Source: a virus
Direction: 5' to 3' (one strand)
Virus record (IMG/VR): IMGVR_UViG_3300030202_002001
Coordinates: 31,561-95,560 of that record
Length of the DNA stretch: 64,000 nt
The first letter of the stretch is position 1; the number at the start of each line of letters is the position of its first letter. The notes below the pieces were generated by a model. The model saw only the letters and a list, made by a program, of their open reading frames with translations. It searched no databases and was not told where the DNA came from. This document shows positions 19,412 through 26,023 of the stretch, in pieces. A program made the translations under genes and the position numbers.

Positions 19412-19626
19412 ATGGCTTAGACCCAGATGAGTGGTATTGTAGTGTAAATATGGGGATAGATGAAGTAAGAGCAATGTATTCTCATCTAGTATATTCTTTA
19501 CAGATGTGGCCAGGTTCTCCTGCAAGACCAGCAGAGGAGCAGGAATTTTTAATAGCGATGAAAGAGAAGTATTTTGCTATGTTGATGGAATATAACTTCT
19601 CCGAAAACGATCCTATCGATAAATAA
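19408..19626 (+). CDS. Conserved small hypothetical protein
   Basis: A 72-residue protein coupled to gp16 by an ATGA overlap. It reads 'MNGLDPDEWYCSVNMGIDEV', then 'PARPAEEQEFLIAMKEKYFA' and an acidic tail. Two short amphipathic helices are likely. No named family recognised; the late-promoter element for the next gene overlaps its stop. Confidence 0.65.
   Translation: MNGLDPDEWYCSVNMGIDEVRAMYSHLVYSLQMWPGSPARPAEEQEFLIAMKEKYFAMLMEYNFSENDPIDK
19618..19625 (+). promoter_or_regulatory. T4-type late promoter element (GATAAATA)
   Basis: GATAAATA overlaps the end of the preceding gene and lies 21 bases before the ATG at 19647. T4 late promoters use TATAAATA recognised by gp55 with the clamp. Several structural genes in this window have the same octamer at a similar distance, which supports the call. 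Confidence 0.6.
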
Positions 19627-19646
19627 AAATGCCTCATTAATTAAAT

Positions 19647-20075
19647 ATGCCAGAAGAAGTCAAGAAGGAAGAACCTAAAAAGAAAAGTCTTCTGGGTAAA
19701 ATCAAGGAAGCAGCAGATGACAAGGAAGAACAGCTTGCAATTCTCTCTACTTTTGTCCGCCTTGGTATTCTTGTCTGGTCTGGGGGAATACTCACGCTGG
19801 CGTATATCAAACTTCCACCAGCACTCGGTATTCCAGAACAAAAACTAGATCCGACTTTCATAGCCAGTGTTTTTACTGGGGTTTTAGCTACTTTTGGTGT
19901 CCAGGCAGCAAAGGGTAAAGGAGAAGGTGGAGGTAATGGTGGTGGTATCACCAAAGAACAGATGGAAAGACTGATCGAGAAGGCAGCACAAACTGCGCCA
20001 TCACAGACCATTCGTTTTGAGCAGGGACCAATCAAAATTACTACTTCGGAATCGGACGAAAAATTTAAGATGTAG
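19647..20075 (+). CDS. Small membrane protein, possible holin-like or virion protein
   Basis: A 142-residue protein: Lys/Glu-rich N terminus (1-35), hydrophobic segment ~36-56 ('LGILVWSGGILTLAYI'), a second ~65-88 ('FIASVFTGVLATFGVQA'), a Gly-rich linker, and a C-terminal soluble helix plus strand ('ITKEQMERLIEKAAQTA'). Two membrane spans with a charged tail fit a holin-like topology, but cyanophage proteins of this shape have also been called virion proteins. Function is unassigned. Expression is probably late, from the GATAAATA element upstream. Confidence 0.65.
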   Translation: MPEEVKKEEPKKKSLLGKIKEAADDKEEQLAILSTFVRLGILVWSGGILTLAYIKLPPALGIPEQKLDPTFIASVFTGVLATFGVQAAKGKGEGGGNGGGITKEQMERLIEKAAQTAPSQTIRFEQGPIKITTSESDEKFKM

Positions 20076-20085
20076 AGGGAGTATT

Positions 20086-20093
20086 ACTAAATA
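20086..20093 (+). promoter_or_regulatory. Late-promoter-like element (ACTAAATA)
   Basis: ACTAAATA lies 27 bases before the ATG at 20121. Related TCTAAATA elements precede genes at 21032 and 26336 (gp18), suggesting a CTAAATA variant of the T4 late promoter is used here. Confidence 0.45.
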
Positions 20094-20120
20094 GTAGGCA
20101 GGAAGTTGCTTACTATAAGC

Positions 20121-20822
20121 ATGTCTATCAAATATTCTGAAATCTCTGCTTTTTTAACAGAGGCGAAAAAAAAGAAACCTCTAACTACAGGCGATTGTGA
20201 TGCACCTGGGGTAGACGATTCTGTCGCAAAAATTACTGAAGAGACAGACATGAGGTACTGTCCTAAGTGTGAGAAGATGGAAGTTAGGGAAGAATGTTCT
20301 TATGGTCCCGATTATTGGGATTCATTTGCTATTAAGAATGTCTCTCAGAAAGTAGAAGAGGGCATTGTTAATGAATTTGTTGGTGGCAAACCTGGGGACG
20401 GATATATTGGTCACCCCAATCTAGATATTAAAAATCCACTTGCTAGGAAACAGGTTAAAGGTCCCACTGGTAATAAAGGACTTGCTGGAAAACTTGGTGA
20501 TAGAAAGATGAGGATGGATTCCATGATGAAGCAGCTCAATCAATCTTTTGATCCTGAAGGTGAGACTATTGAAGAGAAGTCTGCTGCATGGCAACGCAGT
20601 TCTGGTAAGAACAAAGAAGGTGGACTTAACGAGAAAGGTCGTAAGTCTTATGAGCGGGCGAATCCTGGTAGCGACTTAAAGGCACCTCAACCTGAAGGTG
20701 GTTCTAGAAAGAAATCATTCTGTGCCAGAATGGGCGGAATGAAGAAAAAACTTACAAGTTCCAAGACAGCTAATGATCCTGATAGCAGGATCAATAAGGC
20801 TTTACGCAAGTGGAAATGCTGA
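20121..20822 (+). CDS. DUF6321-type protein with capsid-targeting-like N terminus
   Basis: A 233-residue protein. The ATG at 20121 is preferred to a TTG at 20106. The N terminus 'SIKYSEISAFLTEAKKKK' resembles the T4 internal-protein capsid-targeting sequence, with an L-x-E|A site like those cut by gp21. A 'CPKC' pair and a later Cys form a possible zinc site (~45-60). The C-terminal ~75 residues are a strongly conserved-looking basic domain ('AAWQRSSGKNKEGGLNEKGR', 'SYERANPGSDLKAPQPEGG', 'SFCARMGGMKKKL', 'DPDSRINKALRKWKC') that I recognise as the DUF6321 family of marine phages. A DNA-binding protein packaged in the head is a reasonable hypothesis. The stop overlaps the next ATG (TGATG). Confidence 0.75.
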   Translation: MSIKYSEISAFLTEAKKKKPLTTGDCDAPGVDDSVAKITEETDMRYCPKCEKMEVREECSYGPDYWDSFAIKNVSQKVEEGIVNEFVGGKPGDGYIGHPNLDIKNPLARKQVKGPTGNKGLAGKLGDRKMRMDSMMKQLNQSFDPEGETIEEKSAAWQRSSGKNKEGGLNEKGRKSYERANPGSDLKAPQPEGGSRKKSFCARMGGMKKKLTSSKTANDPDSRINKALRKWKC

Positions 20823-20974
20823 TGAAAACTTTTAAAGATTTTTGCCTAGAGGCTAAGAAAGAAAAAAAGAAATATCATTTGAAATTTGCTCCTATAGATA
20901 TGAATTATAGGAAATATAATATGCCGACAGCGCCTCGTGGAGATTACAAACCACCTAAGACTGTGGATGTGTAG
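20822..20974 (+). CDS. 50-residue protein with T4 IP-type capsid-targeting N terminus
   Basis: A short frame starting at ATG 20822 (overlapping the previous stop) and ending TAG 20972-20974. The start 'MKTFKDFCLEAKKEKKK' lines up with the T4 internal-protein signal MKTYQEFIAEA (M-K-T-aromatic-x-acid-F-x-x-E-A). The remainder is basic with a Pro-rich end ('PRGDYKPPKTVDV'). It may be an internal head peptide co-packaged with DNA. The cleavage consensus is imperfect at position -3 (Cys in place of Leu/Ile). Confidence 0.6.
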   Translation: MKTFKDFCLEAKKEKKKYHLKFAPIDMNYRKYNMPTAPRGDYKPPKTVDV

Positions 20975-20983
20975 ACAGATACC

Positions 20984-20991
20984 TCTAAATA
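20984..20991 (+). promoter_or_regulatory. Late-promoter-like element (TCTAAATA)
   Basis: TCTAAATA is 40 bases before the ATG at 21032, identical to the element before gp18. A TAGGAG ribosome-binding site follows at 21021-21026. Confidence 0.4.
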
Positions 20992-21031
20992 GACCTATAA
21001 TGTATCTGTAGGATAACCTATAGGAGTAATG

Positions 21032-21340
21032 ATGTCTGACAAAGAATTTTCAGATTTTAAATTAGAGCGTAAAGAGTGTGAAAAGTGTGGAGCAACCTGG
21101 ATCAATGGGACTCATATCTGGCGTGGCACTGGCGGTTCATCTAATACTAGTGAGCTTGACCTTGCTGGTCTTGTTTGTAATAAACTAGGTGATGAGAAAT
21201 GTATTAATCCCAAGAAGGGACAAGACGGAGGTCAGACTTGGGAGTATAGGATGGGATACATTGACGGAGTAATGAAGGAGAAAAAAGAGTCAATGGAGAG
21301 AATGAGAGACTTAGGAAATGATATGGGATTTGAGTTCTGA
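21032..21340 (+). CDS. Conserved cyanophage Zn-ribbon-like protein
   Basis: A 102-residue protein. Two tandem ATGs occur at 21029 and 21032; the second is better spaced (5 bases) from the GGAG at 21023-21026. Four cysteines in 'ECEKCGATWINGTHIWRG', 'LVCNKLG' and 'KCINPKKGQ' suggest a zinc site. The middle motif 'CGATWINGTH...DLAGLVCN' is one I associate with conserved hypothetical proteins of cyanomyoviruses. The C terminus is a charged helix. Function unknown. Confidence 0.7.
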   Translation: MSDKEFSDFKLERKECEKCGATWINGTHIWRGTGGSSNTSELDLAGLVCNKLGDEKCINPKKGQDGGQTWEYRMGYIDGVMKEKKESMERMRDLGNDMGFEF

Positions 21341-21404
21341 AACGCTGATATTTTCCTAGTGAAAGTATAAAAAGAGTGCTAGATAGTATAGTTGCAAACA
21401 CTCA

Positions 21405-21728
21405 ATGAAGTTATTTTTTGCACTACTAGCTACACTCTTTTTTGCTGCGCCTGTATGGGCAGTAGATGTGACTATGGGATCCAATGGAAACCTAGTATTT
21501 GAACCAAACGAAATTACAATTAAAGCAGGAGAAACCATCCACTTCGTAAATGGTATGCTCCCACCACACAATATTATTGTTGAGGGTCGAGCAGACCTTT
21601 CCAGAGAATCTTTAATGTTTAGTCCTGGTGAATTACAAGATATCAAATTTGCCGATGCTGGAGACTACGATTTTTTCTGTGGTCCTCATCAGGGAGCAGG
21701 TATGGTTGGCACAATTCATGTAGACTAA
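21405..21728 (+). CDS. petE: Plastocyanin (photosynthetic electron carrier)
   Basis: A 107-residue blue copper protein. Residues 1-19 are a Sec-type signal peptide with an AxA-like cleavage site ('[11 protein letters not shown]'), sending the mature protein to the thylakoid lumen. The cupredoxin fold is recognisable and all four copper ligands are present: His55 ('PPHN'), Cys92, His95 ('FFCGPH') and Met100 ('GAGMVG'). Plastocyanin carries electrons from cytochrome b6f to photosystem I. The phage copy is an auxiliary metabolic gene and sits 4 bases before ferredoxin, which acts on the other side of photosystem I. No clear ribosome-binding site is visible before the ATG. Confidence 0.93.
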   Translation: MKLFFALLATLFFAAPVWAVDVTMGSNGNLVFEPNEITIKAGETIHFVNGMLPPHNIIVEGRADLSRESLMFSPGELQDIKFADAGDYDFFCGPHQGAGMVGTIHVD

Positions 21729-21732
21729 TAAA

Positions 21733-22023
21733 ATGTATTCAATTTTAATCAAGAAAGCAGACGGCACCGAAACCTCTTTCGATTGCCCAGATGATGTTTA
21801 TATTCTTGATGAGGCTGAGGATCAGGGTATTGATTTACCATACTCTTGTCGCGCTGGTGCATGCTCCTCATGTGCTGGTAAACTTGAGTCTGGAACCGTC
21901 AATCAAGAAGAACAATCATTTTTAGACGACGATCAGATGGCAGCAGGGTTTGCACTATTATGTGTTTCATATCCTACCTCTGATTGTGTAATCAAAGCGG
22001 AGGCAGAAGAAGAACTCTACTAG
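21733..22023 (+). CDS. petF: [2Fe-2S] ferredoxin, plant type
   Basis: A 96-residue ferredoxin with the complete cluster-binding set Cys39-x4-Cys44-x2-Cys47 ('[14 protein letters not shown]') and Cys77 ('FALLCVSYP'). Length and acidic composition are typical of cyanobacterial PetF. Ferredoxin takes electrons from photosystem I and passes them to NADP reductase or to ferredoxin-dependent enzymes such as bilin reductases or ribonucleotide synthesis partners. It forms a two-gene cassette with plastocyanin. Confidence 0.95.
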   Translation: MYSILIKKADGTETSFDCPDDVYILDEAEDQGIDLPYSCRAGACSSCAGKLESGTVNQEEQSFLDDDQMAAGFALLCVSYPTSDCVIKAEAEEELY

Positions 22024-22060
22024 AATAGGAATGCTATGAAAATGACCAGTGTCACATAGA

Positions 22061-22264
22061 ATGACTGAAATTAAACCTAGTCACTATCTGACAGAAGAAA
22101 AATGTCAGGAGATGATCGATGACGCAATTCGTAAGCACAACCGCAATGCTGGAATTATTTCTATGTGCGTGGGTTGGGTTGTTCTCGCTCTTTTTGCTGA
22201 GGGTCTCCTCAGGCTCATAGGAGTGATTGATCCACTCTTACCATGGTTAAAAATTACACTATAA
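22061..22264 (+). CDS. Small single-span membrane protein
   Basis: A 67-residue protein from ATG 22061 (an in-frame GTG at 22049 is an alternative). The N-terminal half is soluble and charged ('YLTEEKCQEMIDDAIRKHNR'), followed by a membrane helix ('IISMCVGWVVLALFAEGLL') and a short tail. I associate this arrangement with conserved tiny cyanophage membrane proteins, function unknown. It lies 4 bases before the Gnd-like gene. Confidence 0.65.
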   Translation: MTEIKPSHYLTEEKCQEMIDDAIRKHNRNAGIISMCVGWVVLALFAEGLLRLIGVIDPLLPWLKITL

Positions 22265-22268
22265 TGTT

Positions 22269-22739
22269 ATGAAAGTAGGAATGATTGGTTTAGGTCGTAC
22301 TGGTGAAGGTATGGCCCGCCGTATGCTTGCAAAGGGAATTGAAGTCTGGGGTTACAGTAGTACTAACTACGAGAATGCCTGCGGACAATATGAGGCAGGA
22401 TACATCAGTGGATGTGTAACTTCACTAGAGTATCTTGTTCAAGCAGTTAAATCTGATGGACTTGTTCATACTAGTGCTGGTAAAATTCCTGGCATCTTTC
22501 AAATTACACTCCCAGAGCAAAAGGCAGAAGACACACTTGATGAGTTGCTACCTTTACTTCAGGAGGGTGATATCATTATTGATCATAGTACCAGTGACAT
22601 AGAAAAATGTCAGGAACTTGAGAAGTATTGCTCCAAGTTAGGTATCTCATACATTTTCTCTGGTACATATGGAGCAAATCATGCTATCAATGTTTGCTCT
22701 AAAATTTTCCAGAGTTTATCCCCAGGTAATGTTAAATGA
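22269..22739 (+). CDS. Truncated 6-phosphogluconate dehydrogenase (NAD(P)-binding domain only)
   Basis: A 156-residue protein starting 'MKVGMIGLGRTGEGMARRML', a Rossmann dinucleotide-binding start (GxGxxG) in the style of phage Gnd, and continuing with a beta/alpha pattern and 'GDIIIDHSTSDIEK', equivalent to the 'DGGNS' strand. Full-length Gnd continues with an all-helical catalytic domain (300-470 residues total). Here the frame stops at 22739, and the following bases encode an unrelated membrane protein overlapping by 4 bases, so no C-terminal domain remains. Cyanophage gnd boosts the pentose phosphate pathway; this copy cannot be a normal enzyme and may be a relic or a repurposed nucleotide-binding protein. 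Confidence 0.7.
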   Translation: MKVGMIGLGRTGEGMARRMLAKGIEVWGYSSTNYENACGQYEAGYISGCVTSLEYLVQAVKSDGLVHTSAGKIPGIFQITLPEQKAEDTLDELLPLLQEGDIIIDHSTSDIEKCQELEKYCSKLGISYIFSGTYGANHAINVCSKIFQSLSPGNVK

Positions 22740-22936
22740 TTTTAGCTGATGTACTTATTTGGATCACTATTCCATTTGTATTGATCACCCTTTGTTTTGG
22801 TTTCATCAAAGGCGATAATGTCTATTATGAATCGGATGCCTATGATGGTAATGGGACAGCACATCCTGTCCTATTTGAAAAGACCACCTGCGAAAGGAGG
22901 GAAACCACAAATGGATCAAGAAGAAATCAAGCATAG
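22736..22936 (+). CDS. Small membrane protein
   Basis: A 66-residue protein coupled by ATGA to the Gnd-like gene. An N-terminal membrane helix ('VLIWITIPFVLITLCFGFI') is followed by a soluble tail with 'GDNVYYESDAYDGNGTAH'. Its last ~9 codons overlap the next gene. The tail motif looks conserved, but I cannot assign a function. Confidence 0.6.
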   Translation: MILADVLIWITIPFVLITLCFGFIKGDNVYYESDAYDGNGTAHPVLFEKTTCERRETTNGSRRNQA

Positions 22937-23114
22937 ATATGGATTTGCGATGTGTGCATTTGCAAGAATGTACGGTGTTCCAACTGTCAATGGTTCAGAA
23001 TCTGTACATAAATTTTGTAAGAGATGGGCCGAATCTGAGGAGGATACTCCATCAGGGACACTAACAGAAGTCAACTTCTACTTTAAGGACAGATGGGATG
23101 TCTGGGGAAAATAA
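22911..23114 (+). CDS. Small hypothetical protein
   Basis: A 67-residue protein. The start at 22911 is chosen because a strong AAAGGAGG lies at 22893-22900, 10 bases upstream; longer in-frame starts lie inside the previous gene. It reads 'MDQEEIKHRYGFAMCAFARM', then 'SVHKFCKRWAESEED' and an aromatic C terminus ('FYFKDRWDVWG'). Probably a soluble helical protein, no family recognised. Confidence 0.6.
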   Translation: MDQEEIKHRYGFAMCAFARMYGVPTVNGSESVHKFCKRWAESEEDTPSGTLTEVNFYFKDRWDVWGK

Positions 23115-23209
23115 AAAAATCAAAAAGACAAGATGGATTAGGAGTGCTGTTTGTGGGAGCATACCTTTCATACCAGACTCCGAATACAATGGTTCCATAT
23201 GTGAGTTAA
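23093..23209 (+). CDS. Possible 38-residue hydrophobic peptide
   Basis: Reading from ATG 23093 gives a basic N terminus ('GCLGKIKKSKRQDG') followed by a hydrophobic segment ('LGVLFVGAYLSYQT') and TAA at 23207-23209. A competing 46-residue frame from ATG 23098 is less protein-like. Other tiny membrane proteins surround it, which is the main support. Weak. Confidence 0.25.
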   Translation: MGCLGKIKKSKRQDGLGVLFVGAYLSYQTPNTMVPYVS

Positions 23210-23227
23210 CTTGTAATGTAAAACAAA

Positions 23228-23416
23228 ATGAGCCTTAAAAAAGAAAATCGCAAATTGCGAGAAGAAAATTTTATGTTAAAACTTGAGATTTGGAAATTAG
23301 AAACAAAATTAGAAAGTTTAAAATCCGATAAATGGGGTCATTGGAAACACCCAAAATCATGTCTACATAATAAAGATCCATGGGAAAACTGGGACTATCT
23401 AAAAGATGAGAAATGA
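23228..23416 (+). CDS. Small coiled-coil protein
   Basis: A 62-residue protein. Residues 1-35 form a continuous charged helix with Leu/Met spacing ('ENRKLREENFMLKLEIWKLE'), a likely coiled coil, and the tail is rich in Trp, His and Lys ('KWGHWKHPKSCLHNKDPWEN'). It overlaps the next gene by 11 bases. Function unknown. Confidence 0.55.
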   Translation: MSLKKENRKLREENFMLKLEIWKLETKLESLKSDKWGHWKHPKSCLHNKDPWENWDYLKDEK

Positions 23417-23609
23417 AATTTTAAGAGCTCTTAAAGCAAATGCCACTGGTAACATTGAGAAGGCAAGACTCAATATTGAGATCTACCTCAAAAATCCTGT
23501 AGGCATTGGTGAGCATCCAGATGTTCTTGCTGCAATTCAAGATCAGGTTGATCTAATTGCTCATGAAGAAGAGCGTATTGAAGTCCTTCAAAAATATTTC
23601 GACTCGTAA
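23406..23609 (+). CDS. Conserved small hypothetical protein
   Basis: A 67-residue helical protein: 'MRNEILRALKANATGNIEKA', 'NIEIYLKNPVGIGEHPDVLA', 'IQDQVDLIAHEEERIEVLQK'. The central 'NPVGIGEHPDV' is, from memory, a conserved signature of a tiny cyanophage and marine phage protein, function unknown. It ends one base before the next gene. Confidence 0.65.
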   Translation: MRNEILRALKANATGNIEKARLNIEIYLKNPVGIGEHPDVLAAIQDQVDLIAHEEERIEVLQKYFDS

Positions 23610-23610
23610 A

Positions 23611-23763
23611 ATGCTATTACAATTTGCAAGATTTTGCGGAACTGTATTAAACAACCCATGGGGATGTGGACTAATGGCCTGGTGCCTAGTCTTCGTTCCC
23701 ATTCTTGGTATGTGGGCAGTACATAATTATGGATGGCAACATTGGGAACCCTTTAAAAAGTGA
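23611..23763 (+). CDS. Small single-span membrane protein
   Basis: A 50-residue protein from ATG 23611, immediately after the preceding stop. The N terminus 'MLLQFARFCGTVLNNPWGC' is followed by a hydrophobic span ('LMAWCLVFVPILGMWAV') and an aromatic tail ('GWQHWEPFKK'). Function unknown. Confidence 0.5.
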   Translation: MLLQFARFCGTVLNNPWGCGLMAWCLVFVPILGMWAVHNYGWQHWEPFKK

Positions 23764-23969
23764 ATTTAGTATTGCGTCCTCTTGATAGTGTTACTGACCC
23801 AGTATGGTCAGTAATCATTATGGTAATTCTAGCTGTAGCGTTAGCAATGGTATTCGTTGTCTACATATTAAGAGAAGCATTTGCAGAGTTAGAAGATGGG
23901 AGCAATGACACCGCCGAGCAGAAAGAGCTGCTACAACTTCCGAGTGACGGAGATCAATCGTGTCCTTGA
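23760..23969 (+). CDS. Small single-span membrane protein (GTG start)
   Basis: A 69-residue protein starting at a GTG that overlaps the previous stop. 'NLVLRPLDSVTDPVWSV' is followed by a strong membrane helix ('IIMVILAVALAMVFVVYIL') and an acidic tail. Its last 74 bases overlap the thermonuclease start, more than is usual here. Function unknown. Confidence 0.5.
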   Translation: MNLVLRPLDSVTDPVWSVIIMVILAVALAMVFVVYILREAFAELEDGSNDTAEQKELLQLPSDGDQSCP

Positions 23970-24357
23970 TGGTGATACTATCGATGTCACTATTGACCTC
24001 GGGTTTGATTTATACAAGAAAGAAAGAGTTAGAATTGCAGGCGTTGATACGCCAGAGAAGAGGACGAGGAACTTAGAGGAGAAAGAACTTGGAATCGACG
24101 CAACCGAATGGCTCAAAGCAAAACTGGAAGGTACTTTGGCTGGTGATGATGAGTTGTCTATTAGGACTGAACTTGTTGGTGGCGTCGGCAAATATGGCCG
24201 TCTTCTTGGTTGGTTATACATTGGGGACGAGTCAGTGTCACTCAACGAACAAATGATTGAGCAAGGATATGCTCACGCATATGATGGTGGCACCAAGGAT
24301 ATGAATCTTGAAGCACTACGAGAAATCAGAAGAGCACATGGAACATTGGTAGATTGA
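23896..24357 (+). CDS. Staphylococcal-nuclease-like thermonuclease
   Basis: A 153-residue SNase-fold enzyme. Catalytic signatures are intact: 'VLDGDTIDV' (Ca-binding Asp), 'VRIAGVDTPE' (Arg46 and Glu54 equivalent to R35 and E43 of the staphylococcal enzyme) and 'KYGRLLGWLY' (Arg102 equivalent to R87). No signal peptide is apparent, so action in the host cytoplasm is likely, either degrading host DNA or trimming DNA during packaging (it is 1 base before terminase gp17). An alternative start is ATG 23905, which would shorten the overlap with the upstream membrane protein. Confidence 0.88.
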   Translation: MGAMTPPSRKSCYNFRVTEINRVLDGDTIDVTIDLGFDLYKKERVRIAGVDTPEKRTRNLEEKELGIDATEWLKAKLEGTLAGDDELSIRTELVGGVGKYGRLLGWLYIGDESVSLNEQMIEQGYAHAYDGGTKDMNLEALREIRRAHGTLVD

Positions 24358-24358
24358 T

Positions 24359-26023
24359 ATGAGTAGTAACGAAATATACTTAGGTAATCCTAATCTAAAA
24401 AAAGCAAATACCCCGATTGAATTCTCACCAGAGAATGTTCAGGAGTATTTGAAGTGCAAAAATGATCCTGTATATTTTGCTAAAAATTATGTAAAGATTG
24501 TTTCTCTTGACGAGGGTCTTGTACCATTCAAGATGTGGGATTTCCAAGAGAAATTAATCAGAAATTTTCACGAGAAACGATTTAATATCTGTAAAATGCC
24601 TAGGCAGACAGGTAAGTCTACTACATGCGTGTCTTATCTCCTACATTATATTGTCTTTAACGATAGCGTCAATGTTGGTATCCTAGCAAACAAAGCAGCG
24701 ACGGCAAGGGAACTTCTCAGTAGGTTACAAACTGCATATGAGAACTTGCCTAAATGGATGCAACAGGGTATTCTATCCTGGAACAAAGGTTCTATGGAGT
24801 TAGAAAATGGCAGTAAAATATTGGCAGCATCTACATCTGCAAGTGCTGTCCGAGGTATGTCGTTTAACATCATCTTCCTCGATGAGTTTGCGTTCGTTCC
24901 AAACCATATTGCAGAGTCGTTCTTTGCCTCTGTTTATCCTACTATTACTTCTGGTAAAAGCACAAAGGTAATTATGGTTTCAACGCCTCACGGCATGAAC
25001 CATTTCTACAGATATTGGCACGACGCACAAAGAGGGAAGAACGAATATACAGCCACAGAAGTTCACTGGTCTGAAGTCCCTGGTAGGGATTCTAAATGGA
25101 AAGCACAGACCATTGCTAACACCTCAGAGCAGCAGTTCAAAGTTGAGTTTGAGTGCGAATTCCTTGGATCTGTTGACACTTTGATTAGTGTTGCTAAATT
25201 AAGAAACCTTGTTTTTGATGATCCAATACAGAATAATGGAAAGGGCCTCGTGGTATATGAAAAACCACAGAAGGATCGTGATTACATTGTAACTGTTGAC
25301 ACTGCGCGTGGCATTGATCATGACTATTCTGCCTTTGTTGTTTTTGATATCTCAGAGTTTCCGTATAAGACGGCAGCAAGATATAAAAATAATGAAATTA
25401 AACCTATGCTGTTTCCAAATATTATTTTGGATATGGCGAAGGCATATAATAATGCTTATGTATTAGTAGAAGTTAATGACATTGGAGAACAGGTTGCGAC
25501 AATTTTACAATACGATTTAGAATATGAGAATATGCTGATGTGTTCTATGAGAGGTAGAGCTGGTCAGCAAGTAGGCACAGGTTTCAGTGGCAAAAAAACT
25601 CAGTTAGGGGTCAGGATGACTGCTGCTGTTAAGAAAACTGGATGCTCAAACTTAAAAGCATTAGTGGAGGAAGATAAGTTAGTAACTAGCGACTATGATA
25701 TCATTGCTGAACTGACAACATTCATTCAGAAGAAACAATCGTGGGAGGCAGAAGATGGTTGTCACGATGACCTTGCAATGTGTTTGGTTATCTTTGCATG
25801 GTTAGTTGCTCAAGATTACTTTAGAGAAATGACGGACAATGATGTCCGTAAAAGAATCTATGAGGATCAGAAAGAACAAATTGAACAAGACATGGCACCA
25901 TTTGGATTTATTAGTGATGGTCTAGATGATGAGTCGTTTATGGAAGGTGGTGATAGATGGACTGTAGATAAGGAGGCTACGGCAACATATGGTGATATGT
26001 CATACATGTGGGAATATAATTAA
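24359..26023 (+). CDS. 17: Terminase large subunit gp17
   Basis: A 554-residue packaging motor (610 in T4). ATPase domain: Walker A 'PRQTGKST' (residues 81-88) and Walker B 'IIFLDEF' (171-177) with the coupling motif 'VMVSTPHG'. The RNase H-like nuclease domain starts near 310 ('TVDTARGIDHDYSAF') and includes a late acidic motif 'GCHDDLAMC'. It cuts the concatemer and pumps DNA through gp20. Overlaps the next gene by one base (TAATG). Confidence 0.97.
   Translation: MSSNEIYLGNPNLKKANTPIEFSPENVQEYLKCKNDPVYFAKNYVKIVSLDEGLVPFKMWDFQEKLIRNFHEKRFNICKMPRQTGKSTTCVSYLLHYIVFNDSVNVGILANKAATARELLSRLQTAYENLPKWMQQGILSWNKGSMELENGSKILAASTSASAVRGMSFNIIFLDEFAFVPNHIAESFFASVYPTITSGKSTKVIMVSTPHGMNHFYRYWHDAQRGKNEYTATEVHWSEVPGRDSKWKAQTIANTSEQQFKVEFECEFLGSVDTLISVAKLRNLVFDDPIQNNGKGLVVYEKPQKDRDYIVTVDTARGIDHDYSAFVVFDISEFPYKTAARYKNNEIKPMLFPNIILDMAKAYNNAYVLVEVNDIGEQVATILQYDLEYENMLMCSMRGRAGQQVGTGFSGKKTQLGVRMTAAVKKTGCSNLKALVEEDKLVTSDYDIIAELTTFIQKKQSWEAEDGCHDDLAMCLVIFAWLVAQDYFREMTDNDVRKRIYEDQKEQIEQDMAPFGFISDGLDDESFMEGGDRWTVDKEATATYGDMSYMWEYN

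Noticed and set aside
22739-23114. Frameshifted remainder of Gnd downstream of its stop
   Set aside because: All three frames were read; they give a membrane protein and a small soluble protein, with no trace of the Gnd helical domain.
23098-23238. 46-residue frame overlapping the small peptide at 23093
   Set aside because: Odd composition, overlaps the next gene's start, and a competing frame looks more like the neighbouring membrane peptides.
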